64,000 nt of DNA from the NCBI RefSeq assembly GCF_002135355.1, contig NZ_NEGE01000018.1:1-64000 (forward strand). Reading direction: 5' to 3'. Made by a program: the position numbers and the translations under genes. Of this stretch, positions 17,707 through 26,644 are shown piece after piece. Within the stretch, counting starts at the first letter, position 1, and every line of letters starts with the position of its first letter. The stretch comes from Acinetobacter sp. ANC 4169 (GTDB lineage: Bacteria; Pseudomonadota; Gammaproteobacteria; Pseudomonadales; Moraxellaceae). Under the pieces are notes generated by a model that made no database searches, was not told the origin of the DNA, and saw only the letters and a program-made list of their open reading frames with translations.

Positions 17707-18671
17707 AGCAGAAAGTTGTCGTTTTTAGCCAGTTAGATCGGGATATTCTTCAGCGATTACAACAACAATATCATGTCGTCATGATTAACCCGAAACTTGG
17801 GGATATCAAAGCGCAACTACTTGAACAGGTTAAGGATGCCGATGCAATGATTGGCGCAGGGCGTTTACTGAATGAAAGTAATTTGGCCACAGCGCAACAG
17901 CTCAAAATCATTTCTAGCGTTAGTGTGGGTTATGACAACTATGATCTGGCTTATTTAAACCAGAAAAACATCTGGTTATCCAATACCCCGCATGTATTAA
18001 CCGAAACCACTGCCGATTTGGCTTTTAGTTTATTGATGAGTGCAGCACGAAAAGTTCCTGCTCTTGATCAATGGACCAAGCAGGGGCAGTGGAAGCGTAC
18101 AGTTGGTGAAGCACAATTCGGGCAGGATATTTTTGCCAAGACCCTCGGGATTATCGGTTTAGGAAATATCGGAGCTGCGATTGCGCGGCGTGGTTTTTAT
18201 GGCTTTAACATGAACATTCTGTACCACAACCGCCGTGAAAAACTGGAATTGGCGCAACCGTTAAATGCCCGCTATTGTGCTTTGGATGAATTGTTGCAAC
18301 AGTCCGATTTTGTTGTGCTGGCTGTTGATCTCAATGCAGAATCTAAAGCGCTGATGGGTCTGCATGAGTTTGAGCAAATGCAGCCGCATGCTGTTTTTGT
18401 CAATATTGCCCGTGGTTCTGTGGTCGATGAGCAGGCACTTATTACTACGCTTAAAGCAGGTAAAATTTTTGCTGCTGGCCTGGATGTCTATGCAACAGAG
18501 CCTTTGCAAGAATCTGAACTTTTTGCTTTGGAAAATGTAGTGACTTTGCCGCATGTGGGTTCTGCGACTGCAGAAACGCGTAAAAAAATGGCCGAACTGG
18601 CTTATGGTAACCTGGTGGATGCCCTGGAAGGGCGCACACCGCCTTATCTCGTGAATCCCAGCTTTTCTTAA
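17703..18671 (+). CDS. D-isomer-specific 2-hydroxyacid dehydrogenase (GhrB-like glyoxylate/hydroxypyruvate reductase)
   Basis: About 322 residues from the ATG at 17703. The upstream in-frame open region back to 17577 lies inside the preceding gene and is not used. The NAD(P) motif is LGIIGLGNIGAAIARRG in the middle of the chain. The catalytic Arg is in VNIARGSVVDEQAL, Glu in DVYATEPL and His in LPHVGSAT. Family members interconvert glyoxylate/glycolate or hydroxypyruvate/D-glycerate. The GhrB class is the best match, but substrate is not certain. It overlaps the HolD-like gene by four bases and therefore shares its mRNA. Confidence 0.9.
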   Translation: MKQKVVVFSQLDRDILQRLQQQYHVVMINPKLGDIKAQLLEQVKDADAMIGAGRLLNESNLATAQQLKIISSVSVGYDNYDLAYLNQKNIWLSNTPHVLTETTADLAFSLLMSAARKVPALDQWTKQGQWKRTVGEAQFGQDIFAKTLGIIGLGNIGAAIARRGFYGFNMNILYHNRREKLELAQPLNARYCALDELLQQSDFVVLAVDLNAESKALMGLHEFEQMQPHAVFVNIARGSVVDEQALITTLKAGKIFAAGLDVYATEPLQESELFALENVVTLPHVGSATAETRKKMAELAYGNLVDALEGRTPPYLVNPSFS

Positions 18672-18757
18672 AATTTGATAACACTTCATTGCAAATTGCT
18701 CCAAATTTCAATGTTATAGTCTGATAAATCTTAAAAAAGCAGTTTGAGAACATCACA

Positions 18758-20194
18758 TTGAAACGGTTTTTATGGGCTTGTAACATCAGTTTGCTTTCTG
18801 CAATGGCATTGACGCACAGTGCAAATTTCAATTCAACGCCGCAATTTAATGTTCCTGAAATCGGTAGCGGCGTTGGTCTGATTGATCAACAAAAAGAAAA
18901 AATGATTGGTGAAAAAGTATTCCGTGAAGTGCAACATCAAATGCCAGTGCTGCAAAACCCATGGCTAGAAGACCAGTTGGGTAATGTGTTTTCCCATATT
19001 TTAAGCCAGACCCAGCTGGGACAACCGATTGGTCTGGTGATTATCAATGATCCGCAAATCAATGCTTTTGCTGTGCCTGGTGGACTGTTTGCCATCAATA
19101 CGGGAATGGTGACATCTGCCCGAAATATCGATGAAGTGGCTGGAGTAATGGCGCATGAAGTGGCACATGTCTCACAACGTCATTACAGCCGCTCGCAAGA
19201 GGCATTCAAGGGGCAAGGTTTACTGACTCTGGCTGGATTACTGGTCGGTGCACTGATTGCTTCCCAAGCTGATGGCGATGCAGGAACTGCGGTGATGTTG
19301 GGTTCTCAGGCGGCGTTAATGGATAAACAGCTGAACTATAGCCGTAATCAGGAGCGGGAAGCAGACCGGATTGGGATGCAATATATGTATAGTGCTGGTT
19401 TTAATCCGCAAAGTATGGCGGACTTTTTTGAAGTGATGGATCGTTCAACCAGCAAGGTCAGTTTCTTGCCCGACTTCTGGTTCACTCATCCGCTTAGTAG
19501 CGAGCGGATGAGCGAGGCGCGTTTAAGAGCCAATCAATTCCCTCGGGTAAAATCAAGTTTGCATGATGAAGATTTTGAAATTCTGAAATGGTATAGCCGG
19601 GTTATTTCCAATCAGGCGACAGAACAGCAATTGCAAGTTTTGGCAAATCGCAATAATTTTTCCGGACAGCTGGCTTTATCCGCATTTTATTTAAAACAAG
19701 GCGATTATGTTCTAGCGCAGCAGGTTTTGGATCAGGCTAAAAAACAGCAACGTTTAAATAATCTGCTGGTTCTTATTCAAACTGATATCTATCTGGGGCA
19801 GAATAAAACCGATCAAGCCTATCAGGCCATTCAATCCGCAGCACGGATTATGCCGGAAAATCGGGCTTTAGCGCTTAAACTGGCAGAGGTTTTGATTCGC
19901 CAGAAAGATGCTGCACAGGCACAGAAGCTGATTCAGCGATTCACCAATAAGAACCCGCGTGACATACAGGCTTGGCGCTTGATGCAGCAGGCGGCCAATA
20001 TAGACCAATCAGCATTCAGGACGGTGAACGTACTGCGTTATCGTGCAGAAGTGGAATACTGGTCGGGATCGGAAGAAAATGCAATTAAGTCCTTGTTGCA
20101 TGCACAGCGCCTGATTAAAGATAATGAAGTGTTGGCTGCAAAATTAAAAGCACGGATTCAGGAAATGCAAAAAGAGCGACAACTCAGAATTTAA
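18758..20194 (+). CDS. bepA: Periplasmic M48 metalloprotease/chaperone with TPR tail (BepA-like)
   Basis: A 478-residue protein from a TTG start with a cleavable-looking signal peptide (MKRFLWACNISLLSAMALTHS). The zinc motif HEVAH is at 133-137 and the third ligand lies in EREADRIG (Glu about 201), so this M48 member is catalytically complete. The C-terminal half (about 290-478) consists of tetratricopeptide-like helix pairs. E. coli BepA (YfgC) degrades or assists LptD and BAM substrates in the outer membrane. The architecture fits closely. It stands alone, in contrast to the zinc-site-less M48 relative 2 kb upstream. Confidence 0.88.
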   Translation: MKRFLWACNISLLSAMALTHSANFNSTPQFNVPEIGSGVGLIDQQKEKMIGEKVFREVQHQMPVLQNPWLEDQLGNVFSHILSQTQLGQPIGLVIINDPQINAFAVPGGLFAINTGMVTSARNIDEVAGVMAHEVAHVSQRHYSRSQEAFKGQGLLTLAGLLVGALIASQADGDAGTAVMLGSQAALMDKQLNYSRNQEREADRIGMQYMYSAGFNPQSMADFFEVMDRSTSKVSFLPDFWFTHPLSSERMSEARLRANQFPRVKSSLHDEDFEILKWYSRVISNQATEQQLQVLANRNNFSGQLALSAFYLKQGDYVLAQQVLDQAKKQQRLNNLLVLIQTDIYLGQNKTDQAYQAIQSAARIMPENRALALKLAEVLIRQKDAAQAQKLIQRFTNKNPRDIQAWRLMQQAANIDQSAFRTVNVLRYRAEVEYWSGSEENAIKSLLHAQRLIKDNEVLAAKLKARIQEMQKERQLRI

Positions 20195-20237
20195 TCGTAG
20201 ATGAGGTTGCAGTCACAATAAAAACAAGGAGTGGCAA

Positions 20238-20606
20238 ATGCTAGAAGGTCAATGCTTATGTGGAAGGGTGAGATATCGTTATCATGCTGAAATTGAAAAA
20301 ACCATCATTTGTTACTGTAAAAATTGTCAAATGGCGCAAGGCTCAATCTTTGCTTGGAACAGTCCATTACAGCAATCAAAATTTGAAATTAGCACTGGAC
20401 TTAAATTTCTAAAAGAATATTTCCATAGCCCCAATAAAGCCCGGGTATTTTGTCAGGAATGTGGCAGCCCGATCTATTCATATCGCTTGGATCTGCCTGA
20501 TATCATTCGTTTGCGTTTGGGAACGGTTACGCAAGGGCATGTGCCTGCACCATCCGAACAGGCGTATAGAACATACAAACCTGATTTTCTGCATATCGCT
20601 GAATAA
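20238..20606 (+). CDS. GFA-family (Mss4-fold) zinc protein
   Basis: A 122-residue protein with the glutathione-dependent formaldehyde-activating/CENP-V fold. The metal cysteines are CLCG at 6-9, CYCKNC at about 31-36 and CQECGSP at about 75-81. The family binds zinc. Most members have no established substrate, and the name from one formaldehyde-glutathione adduct enzyme should not be extended to it. An AAGGAG Shine-Dalgarno sequence sits just upstream. It is monocistronic or weakly linked to bepA (43-bp gap). Confidence 0.88.
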   Translation: MLEGQCLCGRVRYRYHAEIEKTIICYCKNCQMAQGSIFAWNSPLQQSKFEISTGLKFLKEYFHSPNKARVFCQECGSPIYSYRLDLPDIIRLRLGTVTQGHVPAPSEQAYRTYKPDFLHIAE

Positions 20607-20686
20607 AATCTGCTGCTAGAATGATTATGCCTATGATAATCTTCGTGGGTTGTATATTTCGAATAATGAACAGTATTGATTGATTT

Positions 20687-21046
20687 ATGAAAAAAATATT
20701 ATTGACGCTATGGGTGTTGGGGTGTGCTGGATCAAATACGGCTTTTGCGAGCGTAGAGCAATATGTCGCAGCAGTGGATCAAATCTCTGAACAATATAAG
20801 CAGGATAGCAGAAATTTTTTTAGCAGTTTAAATGCACAACAGGCAAGTTTTACGCCCCAGCAGCAATCGCAGTACTGTGCAATGGTGGGTCGTTATATTG
20901 ATCGGTTATATCAGGCGGCAGATCAGAACAGGCAGTCTTTAGATCGTCAATTTAGGCAAATGACCAAGCAAGACGTGATTAACCAAGTGATGTCGTCAAA
21001 AGAAATGCTGATTTTGAAAAAATATAATATTCAGTGCAATTTTTAG
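20687..21046 (+). CDS. Small secreted protein of unknown function
   Basis: A 119-residue protein with a signal peptide (MKKILLTLWVLGCAGSNTAFA, predicted cut after AFA). The mature part is mostly helical and glutamine-rich with two cysteines (QYCAMV and the C-terminal NIQCNF) that could form a disulfide. No known domain is recognised. Codon usage matches its neighbours. It is flanked by the GFA gene on the same strand and, after about 160 bp, by convergent yqeY. Confidence 0.7.
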   Translation: MKKILLTLWVLGCAGSNTAFASVEQYVAAVDQISEQYKQDSRNFFSSLNAQQASFTPQQQSQYCAMVGRYIDRLYQAADQNRQSLDRQFRQMTKQDVINQVMSSKEMLILKKYNIQCNF

Positions 21047-21203
21047 TTATAAATCTGCTGTATGAGATGAGTGGGCTAAAAATGGTGAATTGAAAAGAGA
21101 AGAAAGTGTATAAAAATATAAATAGAGGATTGTTATATTGATTTAGGGCTATTTAACAAGCTGCTAAATAGTCCAAACCAAACAATTGAATTATTTTGAA
21201 AGA

Positions 21204-21650
21204 TTAAGAAAGTTTCGCTTTAATTTTAGCTGAAACTTGTGCAGGATCGGCACGCCCGGCTATGAGCGGACGTAGAGAGTTCATCACCTTACCCATATCT
21301 TTCATGCTAGTAGCTTCTTGCGCAGCAATAGTTTGCGCAATGATAGAATCAAGCTCTTCCTCAGTCATAGCTTCTGGTAGAAATTGAGATAAAACCTCAA
21401 TTTCGGCTTGTTCTTTACTAGCTAAATCATCACGGCCAGCGCCTTCAAAGGCTTTAACCGATTCTTTTCGTTGTTTGATTTGCTTTTCAATGACCGCAAG
21501 AGTCTGAGCATCGTCAAGCTCTATGCGCTCATCGACTTCGATTTGCTTAATTGCCGCCTGTAGACCACGAATCACCGTTAACTTAGACATTTCTTTAGCA
21601 CGCATAGTTGCTTTCAAAACATCGGTTATTTGGTTTTTTAAAGTAGTCAT
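21204..21650 (-). CDS. yqeY: GatB/YqeY domain protein
   Basis: A 148-residue protein of the YqeY family, which shares the C-terminal helical domain of the amidotransferase subunit GatB and probably contacts tRNA. Recognisable blocks are LKATMRAKEM, RGLQAAIKQIEVDE, IEVLSQFLPEAMTEEEL and the glycine-rich end MGKVMNSLRPLIAGRADP. It lies 34 bp behind rpsU on the same strand, the usual linkage. Function is not established experimentally as far as I know. Confidence 0.94.
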   Translation of the reverse strand: MTTLKNQITDVLKATMRAKEMSKLTVIRGLQAAIKQIEVDERIELDDAQTLAVIEKQIKQRKESVKAFEGAGRDDLASKEQAEIEVLSQFLPEAMTEEELDSIIAQTIAAQEATSMKDMGKVMNSLRPLIAGRADPAQVSAKIKAKLS

Positions 21651-21684
21651 TTATTTAGTCCAGGCAGTCAATCACAAATTAATC

Positions 21685-21900
21685 TTAGTAAAGGCGTGTA
21701 GTACGAACTGATTCGCGAGCCAATTTCTTTTGGTAACGTTTAACAGCAGCAGCTTTTTTACGTTTACGTTCTTGAGTTGGTTTTTCGTAGAATTCACGTT
21801 TACGAACGTCAGCTAAAACACCCGCTTTTTCGCATGAACGTTTGAAACGACGGATAGCTACGTCTACTGGTTCGCCTTCTTTCAATTTAACTTGTGGCAT
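21685..21900 (-). CDS. rpsU: 30S ribosomal protein S21
   Basis: A 71-residue highly basic protein beginning [27 protein letters not shown] and ending in a lysine/arginine-rich helix, as in S21 of gammaproteobacteria. It joins the 30S platform late in assembly and helps mRNA selection. An AATGAGGATTCTTC ribosome-binding region precedes the ATG. It is divergent from tsaD with a 146-bp shared promoter interval. In enterobacteria rpsU is followed by dnaG and rpoD, but here yqeY follows instead. Confidence 0.98.
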
Positions 21901-22046
21901 GAAGAATCCTCATTAAGTTATGGATAAGATCTGCGGCACGATTGCCTTAGATCACAAGTGAAGGACAGTATTTTACTCATTTACATCTCATATCACAAGT
22001 CTATAATAGCTTTAGCAATATTTAGATACGGGTAAAAGGCAGTTTA

Positions 22047-23063
22047 ATGATCGTTCTGGGCTTGGAAACTTCTTGTGATGAAACTGGGTTAGCTCTCTAT
22101 GACAGTGAAGTCGGCTTAATAGGACAGGTGCTATATAGTCAGATTAAACTGCATGCAGAATATGGCGGCGTGGTACCGGAACTGGCTTCACGCGACCATG
22201 TGCGCAAGTTAATTCCTTTAATTAATCAATTGCTTGAACAAAGCAAAATTAAAAAATCACAAATTGATGCAGTGGCCTATACACGTGGTCCCGGTTTAAT
22301 GGGGGCGTTAATGACCGGAGCTCTGTTTGGCCGAACATTGGCGTTTGCGCTAAATAAACCGGCTATTGGTGTGCATCATATGGAAGGTCATATGCTTGCG
22401 CCACTGTTGTCTAAAACTCCACCAGATTTTCCATTTGTGGCTTTATTGGTCTCTGGTGGGCATACCCAGCTGATGGCAGCACACGGTATTGGTCAGTATG
22501 AATTGCTGGGTGAATCGATTGATGATGCAGCAGGTGAGGCCTTCGATAAGGTCGCGAAAATGATGGGCTTGCCTTATCCGGGTGGTCCGAATATTTCGCG
22601 TCTTGCAGAACAGGGTGATGCCACTGCTTTTGATTTTCCACGTCCAATGCTACATCAAGGTCTGGATTTTTCATTCAGCGGTCTAAAAACAGCTGTTTCG
22701 ATTCAGTTGAAAAAAGTGGCAGATCAAGGTCGCGAAGCCGACATTGCAGCAAGTTTCCAGGAAGCATTGGTTGATACTTTAGTTAAAAAATCAGTTAAAG
22801 CACTCAAACAATCAGGTTTAAAACGTTTGGTGATTGCGGGTGGTGTAAGTGCCAACAAACGTTTGCGTGAGCGTCTAGAAGCAGACTTGGCCAAGATTAA
22901 AGCGCAAGTGTATTATGCAGAACCTGCACTGTGTACCGATAATGGCGCGATGATTGCCTTTGCCGGTTATCAGCGTTTAAAAGCAGGCCAGCATGACGGC
23001 TTGTCTGTGACCACTACACCGCGCTGGCCGATGACGGAATTAACCAATCCAAATCAAGCTTAA
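22047..23063 (+). CDS. tsaD: tRNA N6-threonylcarbamoyladenosine transferase TsaD
   Basis: A 338-residue ASKHA-fold protein that moves the threonylcarbamoyl group to A37 of ANN-decoding tRNAs, with TsaB and TsaE. The metal-binding histidines are in HMEGH (111-115). Nucleotide motifs include GLETSCDET at the N-terminus, LVSGGHTQL in the middle and [13 protein letters not shown] near residue 270. Length is standard. It is divergent from rpsU-yqeY, which is a conserved arrangement, and ends with a clear terminator. Confidence 0.98.
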   Translation: MIVLGLETSCDETGLALYDSEVGLIGQVLYSQIKLHAEYGGVVPELASRDHVRKLIPLINQLLEQSKIKKSQIDAVAYTRGPGLMGALMTGALFGRTLAFALNKPAIGVHHMEGHMLAPLLSKTPPDFPFVALLVSGGHTQLMAAHGIGQYELLGESIDDAAGEAFDKVAKMMGLPYPGGPNISRLAEQGDATAFDFPRPMLHQGLDFSFSGLKTAVSIQLKKVADQGREADIAASFQEALVDTLVKKSVKALKQSGLKRLVIAGGVSANKRLRERLEADLAKIKAQVYYAEPALCTDNGAMIAFAGYQRLKAGQHDGLSVTTTPRWPMTELTNPNQA

Positions 23064-23074
23064 AGCATTCAAAA

Positions 23075-23102
23075 TAAAAAAGAGGCGTTTAGCCTCTTTC
23101 TT
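23075..23102 (+). terminator. Terminator after tsaD
   Basis: The stem AAAGAGGC-GTTTA-GCCTCTTT is followed by a T-rich stretch. Confidence 0.85.
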
Positions 23103-23164
23103 CATTTACAAGTTTGTAAAGAATGGGTTGATATCTTTAGATATTGTATTCATGATAAGTTTTA

Positions 23165-23208
23165 AGGTTCATTGACAATTCTTCTATTTATGAAATGTCA
23201 ACACATCC
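23165..23208. repeat. MITE remnant: two ends joined, interior missing
   Basis: The left part (AGGTTCATTGACAATTCTTC) matches one end of the 266-322 bp elements at 6932 and 26323. It is followed directly by the opposite end (TTATGAAATGTCAACACATCC), with TA flanking the right end. About 220-280 bp of interior is absent. It is best explained as an internal deletion derivative or a minimal non-autonomous form of the same family. Confidence 0.75.
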
Positions 23209-23281
23209 TAATAATTGCAGAAAAATATCCTAAATTTACGAACAAATAATTTTTCAAGATGGTTGGCATAGGTTTATTCGG

Positions 23282-24223
23282 ATGGATAATATAAATTTCA
23301 GAAGCTTTCAAGAGGCTGGTCAAGCTGTTTTAAAGTTTCTATATAAACGTTTCGGATTTAATTTATGGATGATTACCCGAGTCGAAGGTAAAGACTGGAT
23401 TGTCCTTCAGAGTGAAGACCACGGTTATAATGTTCATCCAGGACAAGTATTTCAGTGGGCAGATTCATTTTGTTTTCATATGATTGCCGGTAAAGGTCCT
23501 AAAATTGCTCCTCGATCAGAAGACATACCTTTATATGCCACTGCACCGATTAACCAGCAAGTCAGTATTAAATCTTATATTGGTCAACCACTTGTCCATG
23601 AAGATGGCAGCTTGTTCGGTACACTTTGTGCGATTGATCCTCAAGAAAAATCTGAAAACATTATTCAGGACGTAGAACTGATTGAATTATTTGGTCATTT
23701 GTTAAGCAGTATTCTTCAAGCTGAACTTCGTCAAAATGAACAAGTCCGTCAACATGAGCGCTTAGAAGCTGAAGCGCTTATGGATGGATTGACCGGCTTA
23801 TATAACCGCCGGGCATGGGAAAGATTGGTCACTACAGAAGAAGAGCGCTGTAAGCGTTATGGACATCCTGCTGCAGTTTTTTTTATCGATCTCAATGATC
23901 TTAAAAAAGTGAATGACAGTCTGGGGCATGATCAGGGAGATGAGTTAATTCAGCAAGCGGCGCAGGTACTCAAACATACGGCACGTAGCAATGATATTGT
24001 GGCGCGTCTAGGTGGGGATGAATTTGTAATTCTAAGTGTAGAAAATGATGAGGTCGGAGTAGAAATACTCTTGAGTCGTCTTATACAAGCTCTTACACAG
24101 GCAAAAATAGGTGCGGCGATTGGTGTTGCCATGCGACAACCTGCTCAAGGACTGTTTAAAGCAGCTGCAGAAGCGGATAAAAAGATGTTTGAGCATAAAC
24201 GCCAGCTTAAGTCTGAAATATAG
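23282..24223 (+). CDS. GAF-GGDEF diguanylate cyclase
   Basis: A 313-residue cytoplasmic protein. Residues 5-145 form a GAF-type sensor domain (SYIGQPLVHEDGSLFGTLCAID is the typical end strand), then a short coiled linker, then a GGDEF domain from about 165. The active-site GGDEF is exact at 244-248, and the inhibitory I-site RxxD (RSND, 235-238) lies the usual five residues before it. The enzyme should therefore make cyclic di-GMP and be product-inhibited. The GAF ligand is unknown. The start is an ATG about 70 bp after the MITE remnant, so that remnant may lie in its promoter region. Confidence 0.92.
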   Translation: MDNINFRSFQEAGQAVLKFLYKRFGFNLWMITRVEGKDWIVLQSEDHGYNVHPGQVFQWADSFCFHMIAGKGPKIAPRSEDIPLYATAPINQQVSIKSYIGQPLVHEDGSLFGTLCAIDPQEKSENIIQDVELIELFGHLLSSILQAELRQNEQVRQHERLEAEALMDGLTGLYNRRAWERLVTTEEERCKRYGHPAAVFFIDLNDLKKVNDSLGHDQGDELIQQAAQVLKHTARSNDIVARLGGDEFVILSVENDEVGVEILLSRLIQALTQAKIGAAIGVAMRQPAQGLFKAAAEADKKMFEHKRQLKSEI

Positions 24224-24231
24224 AATCCTGA

Positions 24232-24795
24232 TCAAACTGTTTTTAAATTTTTTTCAATAAACTGATTAAATTGGTCTTTTAACTCGAGATACCTGGTATG
24301 CGTCTTGGCTTGGTTCCATTTTTGCTTGAAAATTTGGGCAGCGGCAGCCTTTACTTGATCTTCTGGACTATAAGGTAATTCATCCCCTCCATGTGAGCCA
24401 CTTAAGCCTTTTTTATCCGCAGGAACAGCTCCTTTATATTTTTTACCTCCTTTATGATTGGCATAACGTCGCGCACGCGTATAACCCATTTGCAGAAATT
24501 TTCTGGCCATATCTGCGCCGATAAAATCATTTGCATCTAGATAGCTTAAAAACAATTCATATATTTTTTCACTACTTTTTTGGGCTTTTTCTTGATCTGC
24601 AAATTGCCAAAAGGGCAATATTTCTGACTTGTAAGGTTCGACCAGTAAAACGCCTTGTTCGCCACGCCCAATTCGATATAACTCGGGACGTTTTCGGAAG
24701 TTTATGTTTTTAAAATCTAAAGAGTAGTCAAAACTTTTGGAGAAAACTCTGGAATTTCGTCTCGGTATATTGTTCTTTTGATAATCATCTTTCAT
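24232..24795 (-). CDS. DUF4385 protein
   Basis: A 187-residue basic protein. Recognisable DUF4385 blocks are FDYSLDFKNINFRKRPELYR, IGRGEQGVLLVEPYKSEILP, ARKFLQMGYTRARRYANHKGG and a C-terminal SPEDQVKAAAAQIFKQKW. The very high conservation of the RARRYANHKGGKKY patch suggests nucleic-acid or phosphate binding, but no function is known to me. It is convergent with the GGDEF gene (8 bp apart) and therefore not co-transcribed with it. Confidence 0.8.
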   Translation of the reverse strand: MKDDYQKNNIPRRNSRVFSKSFDYSLDFKNINFRKRPELYRIGRGEQGVLLVEPYKSEILPFWQFADQEKAQKSSEKIYELFLSYLDANDFIGADMARKFLQMGYTRARRYANHKGGKKYKGAVPADKKGLSGSHGGDELPYSPEDQVKAAAAQIFKQKWNQAKTHTRYLELKDQFNQFIEKNLKTV

Positions 24796-25194
24796 TGCTC
24801 ATTCCATCAGAAAAGCAGAAACCTTGGATGCATTATTTTTCCTAGCCTAGATCATTTTGATGAACTTTTAAGCTTAAAGTTACAAATCATATAAATATTA
24901 GTTTAAGCGATGTGGATGTAAAAATATTTGCAAAGCTTGAATAGTGAAGGGTTTAGTTAAGTGAGTGGGTTAAAATTAACAGGCTGATAAATTGCCAATA
25001 TTGTTGGAAATATACATTAAAATTACAGAAAAATTTTTGACTTTAATTACTATTATTTAATCAATGTTATATGGAATAAGGCAATACAACAATTAGACAA
25101 AGTGATGGAGTCTCATTGGCTTGTTTTTTTATACGGTAAATCTCAATCTTCTTATTAAATAAAAATGTAAATAAAATATAGGGAATACAATGTC
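24796..25194. other. AT-rich intergenic region without a gene
   Basis: About 400 bp between the divergent DUF4385 and lipoprotein genes. It holds promoter-like AT-rich sequence for both directions. I see no open frame, repeat or stable hairpin in it. Confidence 0.5.
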
Positions 25195-26244
25195 ATGAAA
25201 AAGAAAACCACATTAGTTGGAGTTGCGTTTATCTCGGGTTTATTGAGTGCTTGTGGCGGTGGAGGAAGTGGTTCCGATTCCGGTAATCCATCGGTAAGCA
25301 CGCCACCGAATGTGCCTAACGAGACAATTTCTCCAGAGCTGTCAGATGAGTTTGTACCATTTGAAGACCAGAAGATCCTGGATAAAATTAAAGACTCTAT
25401 TACCGGTAATACCAGTAATGACACGGATTATAACAGTGCGCTTGGTCATATGATTGGAGAAACCTTTGGGGATTATCCTTATGGGCGTACGGCTCGTATT
25501 GTGCAGATTTATAACCTGGGTATAAATAGTATTAAGTATCCGAACGTGTTATGCGCTGAAGTAAGCACGACGAATACGGTAAAAACGCTAAAATTAAAAG
25601 ACAATAAAGATAACTGTGTGATTCTGGATAAAACCTATCGTAAAGGTTCTACGATTACTCAGTCAGTTAATGGCGATACCACAACTCTAACTTTTACCAA
25701 TGTACGTTATGGCTCGAATGTTGATTTTAATTTAAAAGATGACTATTTAATTTCAGGCAGCATCGTATATAGCAAAACCAAAACTCCATCCGGCGAATCG
25801 GTGACTTATAAAATTGACCAGCTGGAGTTCCAACGCATTACGGAAGATCAGAGTGCGCCTGCAGGTGGCACGACTTTTAATCCGAACAGTAAAGAATATC
25901 TTCAGCTAAGGAATTATAGCTATAGCTTAGTAGACGATTACGGTAATGGCAGTAATGGGACTCGTACATTAACCAGTAAAGGCCTGATTATCGGTCAGCC
26001 TTATCTGGCAGACTTCCGTTATAGTTTTAATTTTGATACTACCACTCCATTTAAGATGCAGGAAACGCTATTAGATAACTATAAACATCTGCCGACTGAG
26101 GGAACTTTAAAAATTACCGACAGTTATAACCAGGTGGTGGAGGTGAAACAAAATCAGCCTGAATCACTCAAGGCGACTGTTTATTTTAATGGCAATGAAA
26201 TTGCTGATCTGCTCTGGTCAACAATTATCGGCGATAAAAAATAA
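25195..26244 (+). CDS. Predicted outer-membrane lipoprotein with glycine-serine linker
   Basis: A 349-residue protein with a lipoprotein signal (MKKKTTLVGVAFISGLLSAC, lipobox LSAC at about residue 20). A GGGGSGSDSGNP flexible tether and a proline-rich stretch follow, then a globular part rich in Thr, Asn and Tyr and in beta-type patterns. This composition is common in Acinetobacter surface or periplasmic lipoproteins. No family is recognised. It stands alone, with its own terminator, next to MITE copy B. Confidence 0.75.
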   Translation: MKKKTTLVGVAFISGLLSACGGGGSGSDSGNPSVSTPPNVPNETISPELSDEFVPFEDQKILDKIKDSITGNTSNDTDYNSALGHMIGETFGDYPYGRTARIVQIYNLGINSIKYPNVLCAEVSTTNTVKTLKLKDNKDNCVILDKTYRKGSTITQSVNGDTTTLTFTNVRYGSNVDFNLKDDYLISGSIVYSKTKTPSGESVTYKIDQLEFQRITEDQSAPAGGTTFNPNSKEYLQLRNYSYSLVDDYGNGSNGTRTLTSKGLIIGQPYLADFRYSFNFDTTTPFKMQETLLDNYKHLPTEGTLKITDSYNQVVEVKQNQPESLKATVYFNGNEIADLLWSTIIGDKK

Positions 26245-26254
26245 GATCCGGTAT

Positions 26255-26284
26255 AAAAAAGCTCCGCTGTTGCGGAGCTTTTTT
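26255..26284 (+). terminator. Terminator after lipoprotein gene
   Basis: The stem AAAAAGCTCCGC-TGTT-GCGGAGCTTTTT is followed by a T-run. Confidence 0.9.
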
Positions 26285-26322
26285 ATTTACTTAGATTCTC
26301 AGATGAAGTGTAACAGGGATTA

Positions 26323-26644
26323 GGGTCTGTTGACATTTCATAAATGGCTTGCGTTGTAGGCTAAAATTGAGCATGAGACGTATACGTTGCAAGAATGAAA
26401 TGCAAAGAATGGTGGTTCCATTTTTAAATTTCATGACGCAGTTTGAGATAATTTTAGCCACAACCTGAGCCAGAACAAAGCACTGCTTTGTTTGCAGCGC
26501 AAGGCGCAGCTGGGGACTAGAGTATTTTTTGACGCTACGTCGTTATGAACTACGCATTTAGAATGACTAAATTTTGTAGTTCATGCCTAGTATCCTCTAA
26601 AAAATACTCGTCGTCGCAAACATAGACCAATTGTCAACAGATCC
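26323..26644. repeat. MITE-like intergenic element, copy B (322 bp)
   Basis: The same family as copy A but inverted. The left end reads GGGTCTGTTGACATTTC and the right end, reverse-complemented, reads GGATCTGTTGACAATTG, each flanked by TA (26321-26322 and 26645-26646). It is about 56 bp longer than copy A. The extra length is a central segment around 26465-26515 rich in CAGAACAAAGCACTGC-type sequence, where copy A has only a few bases. Its right end supplies one base of the stop codon of the adjacent minus-strand regulator gene. Confidence 0.85.
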
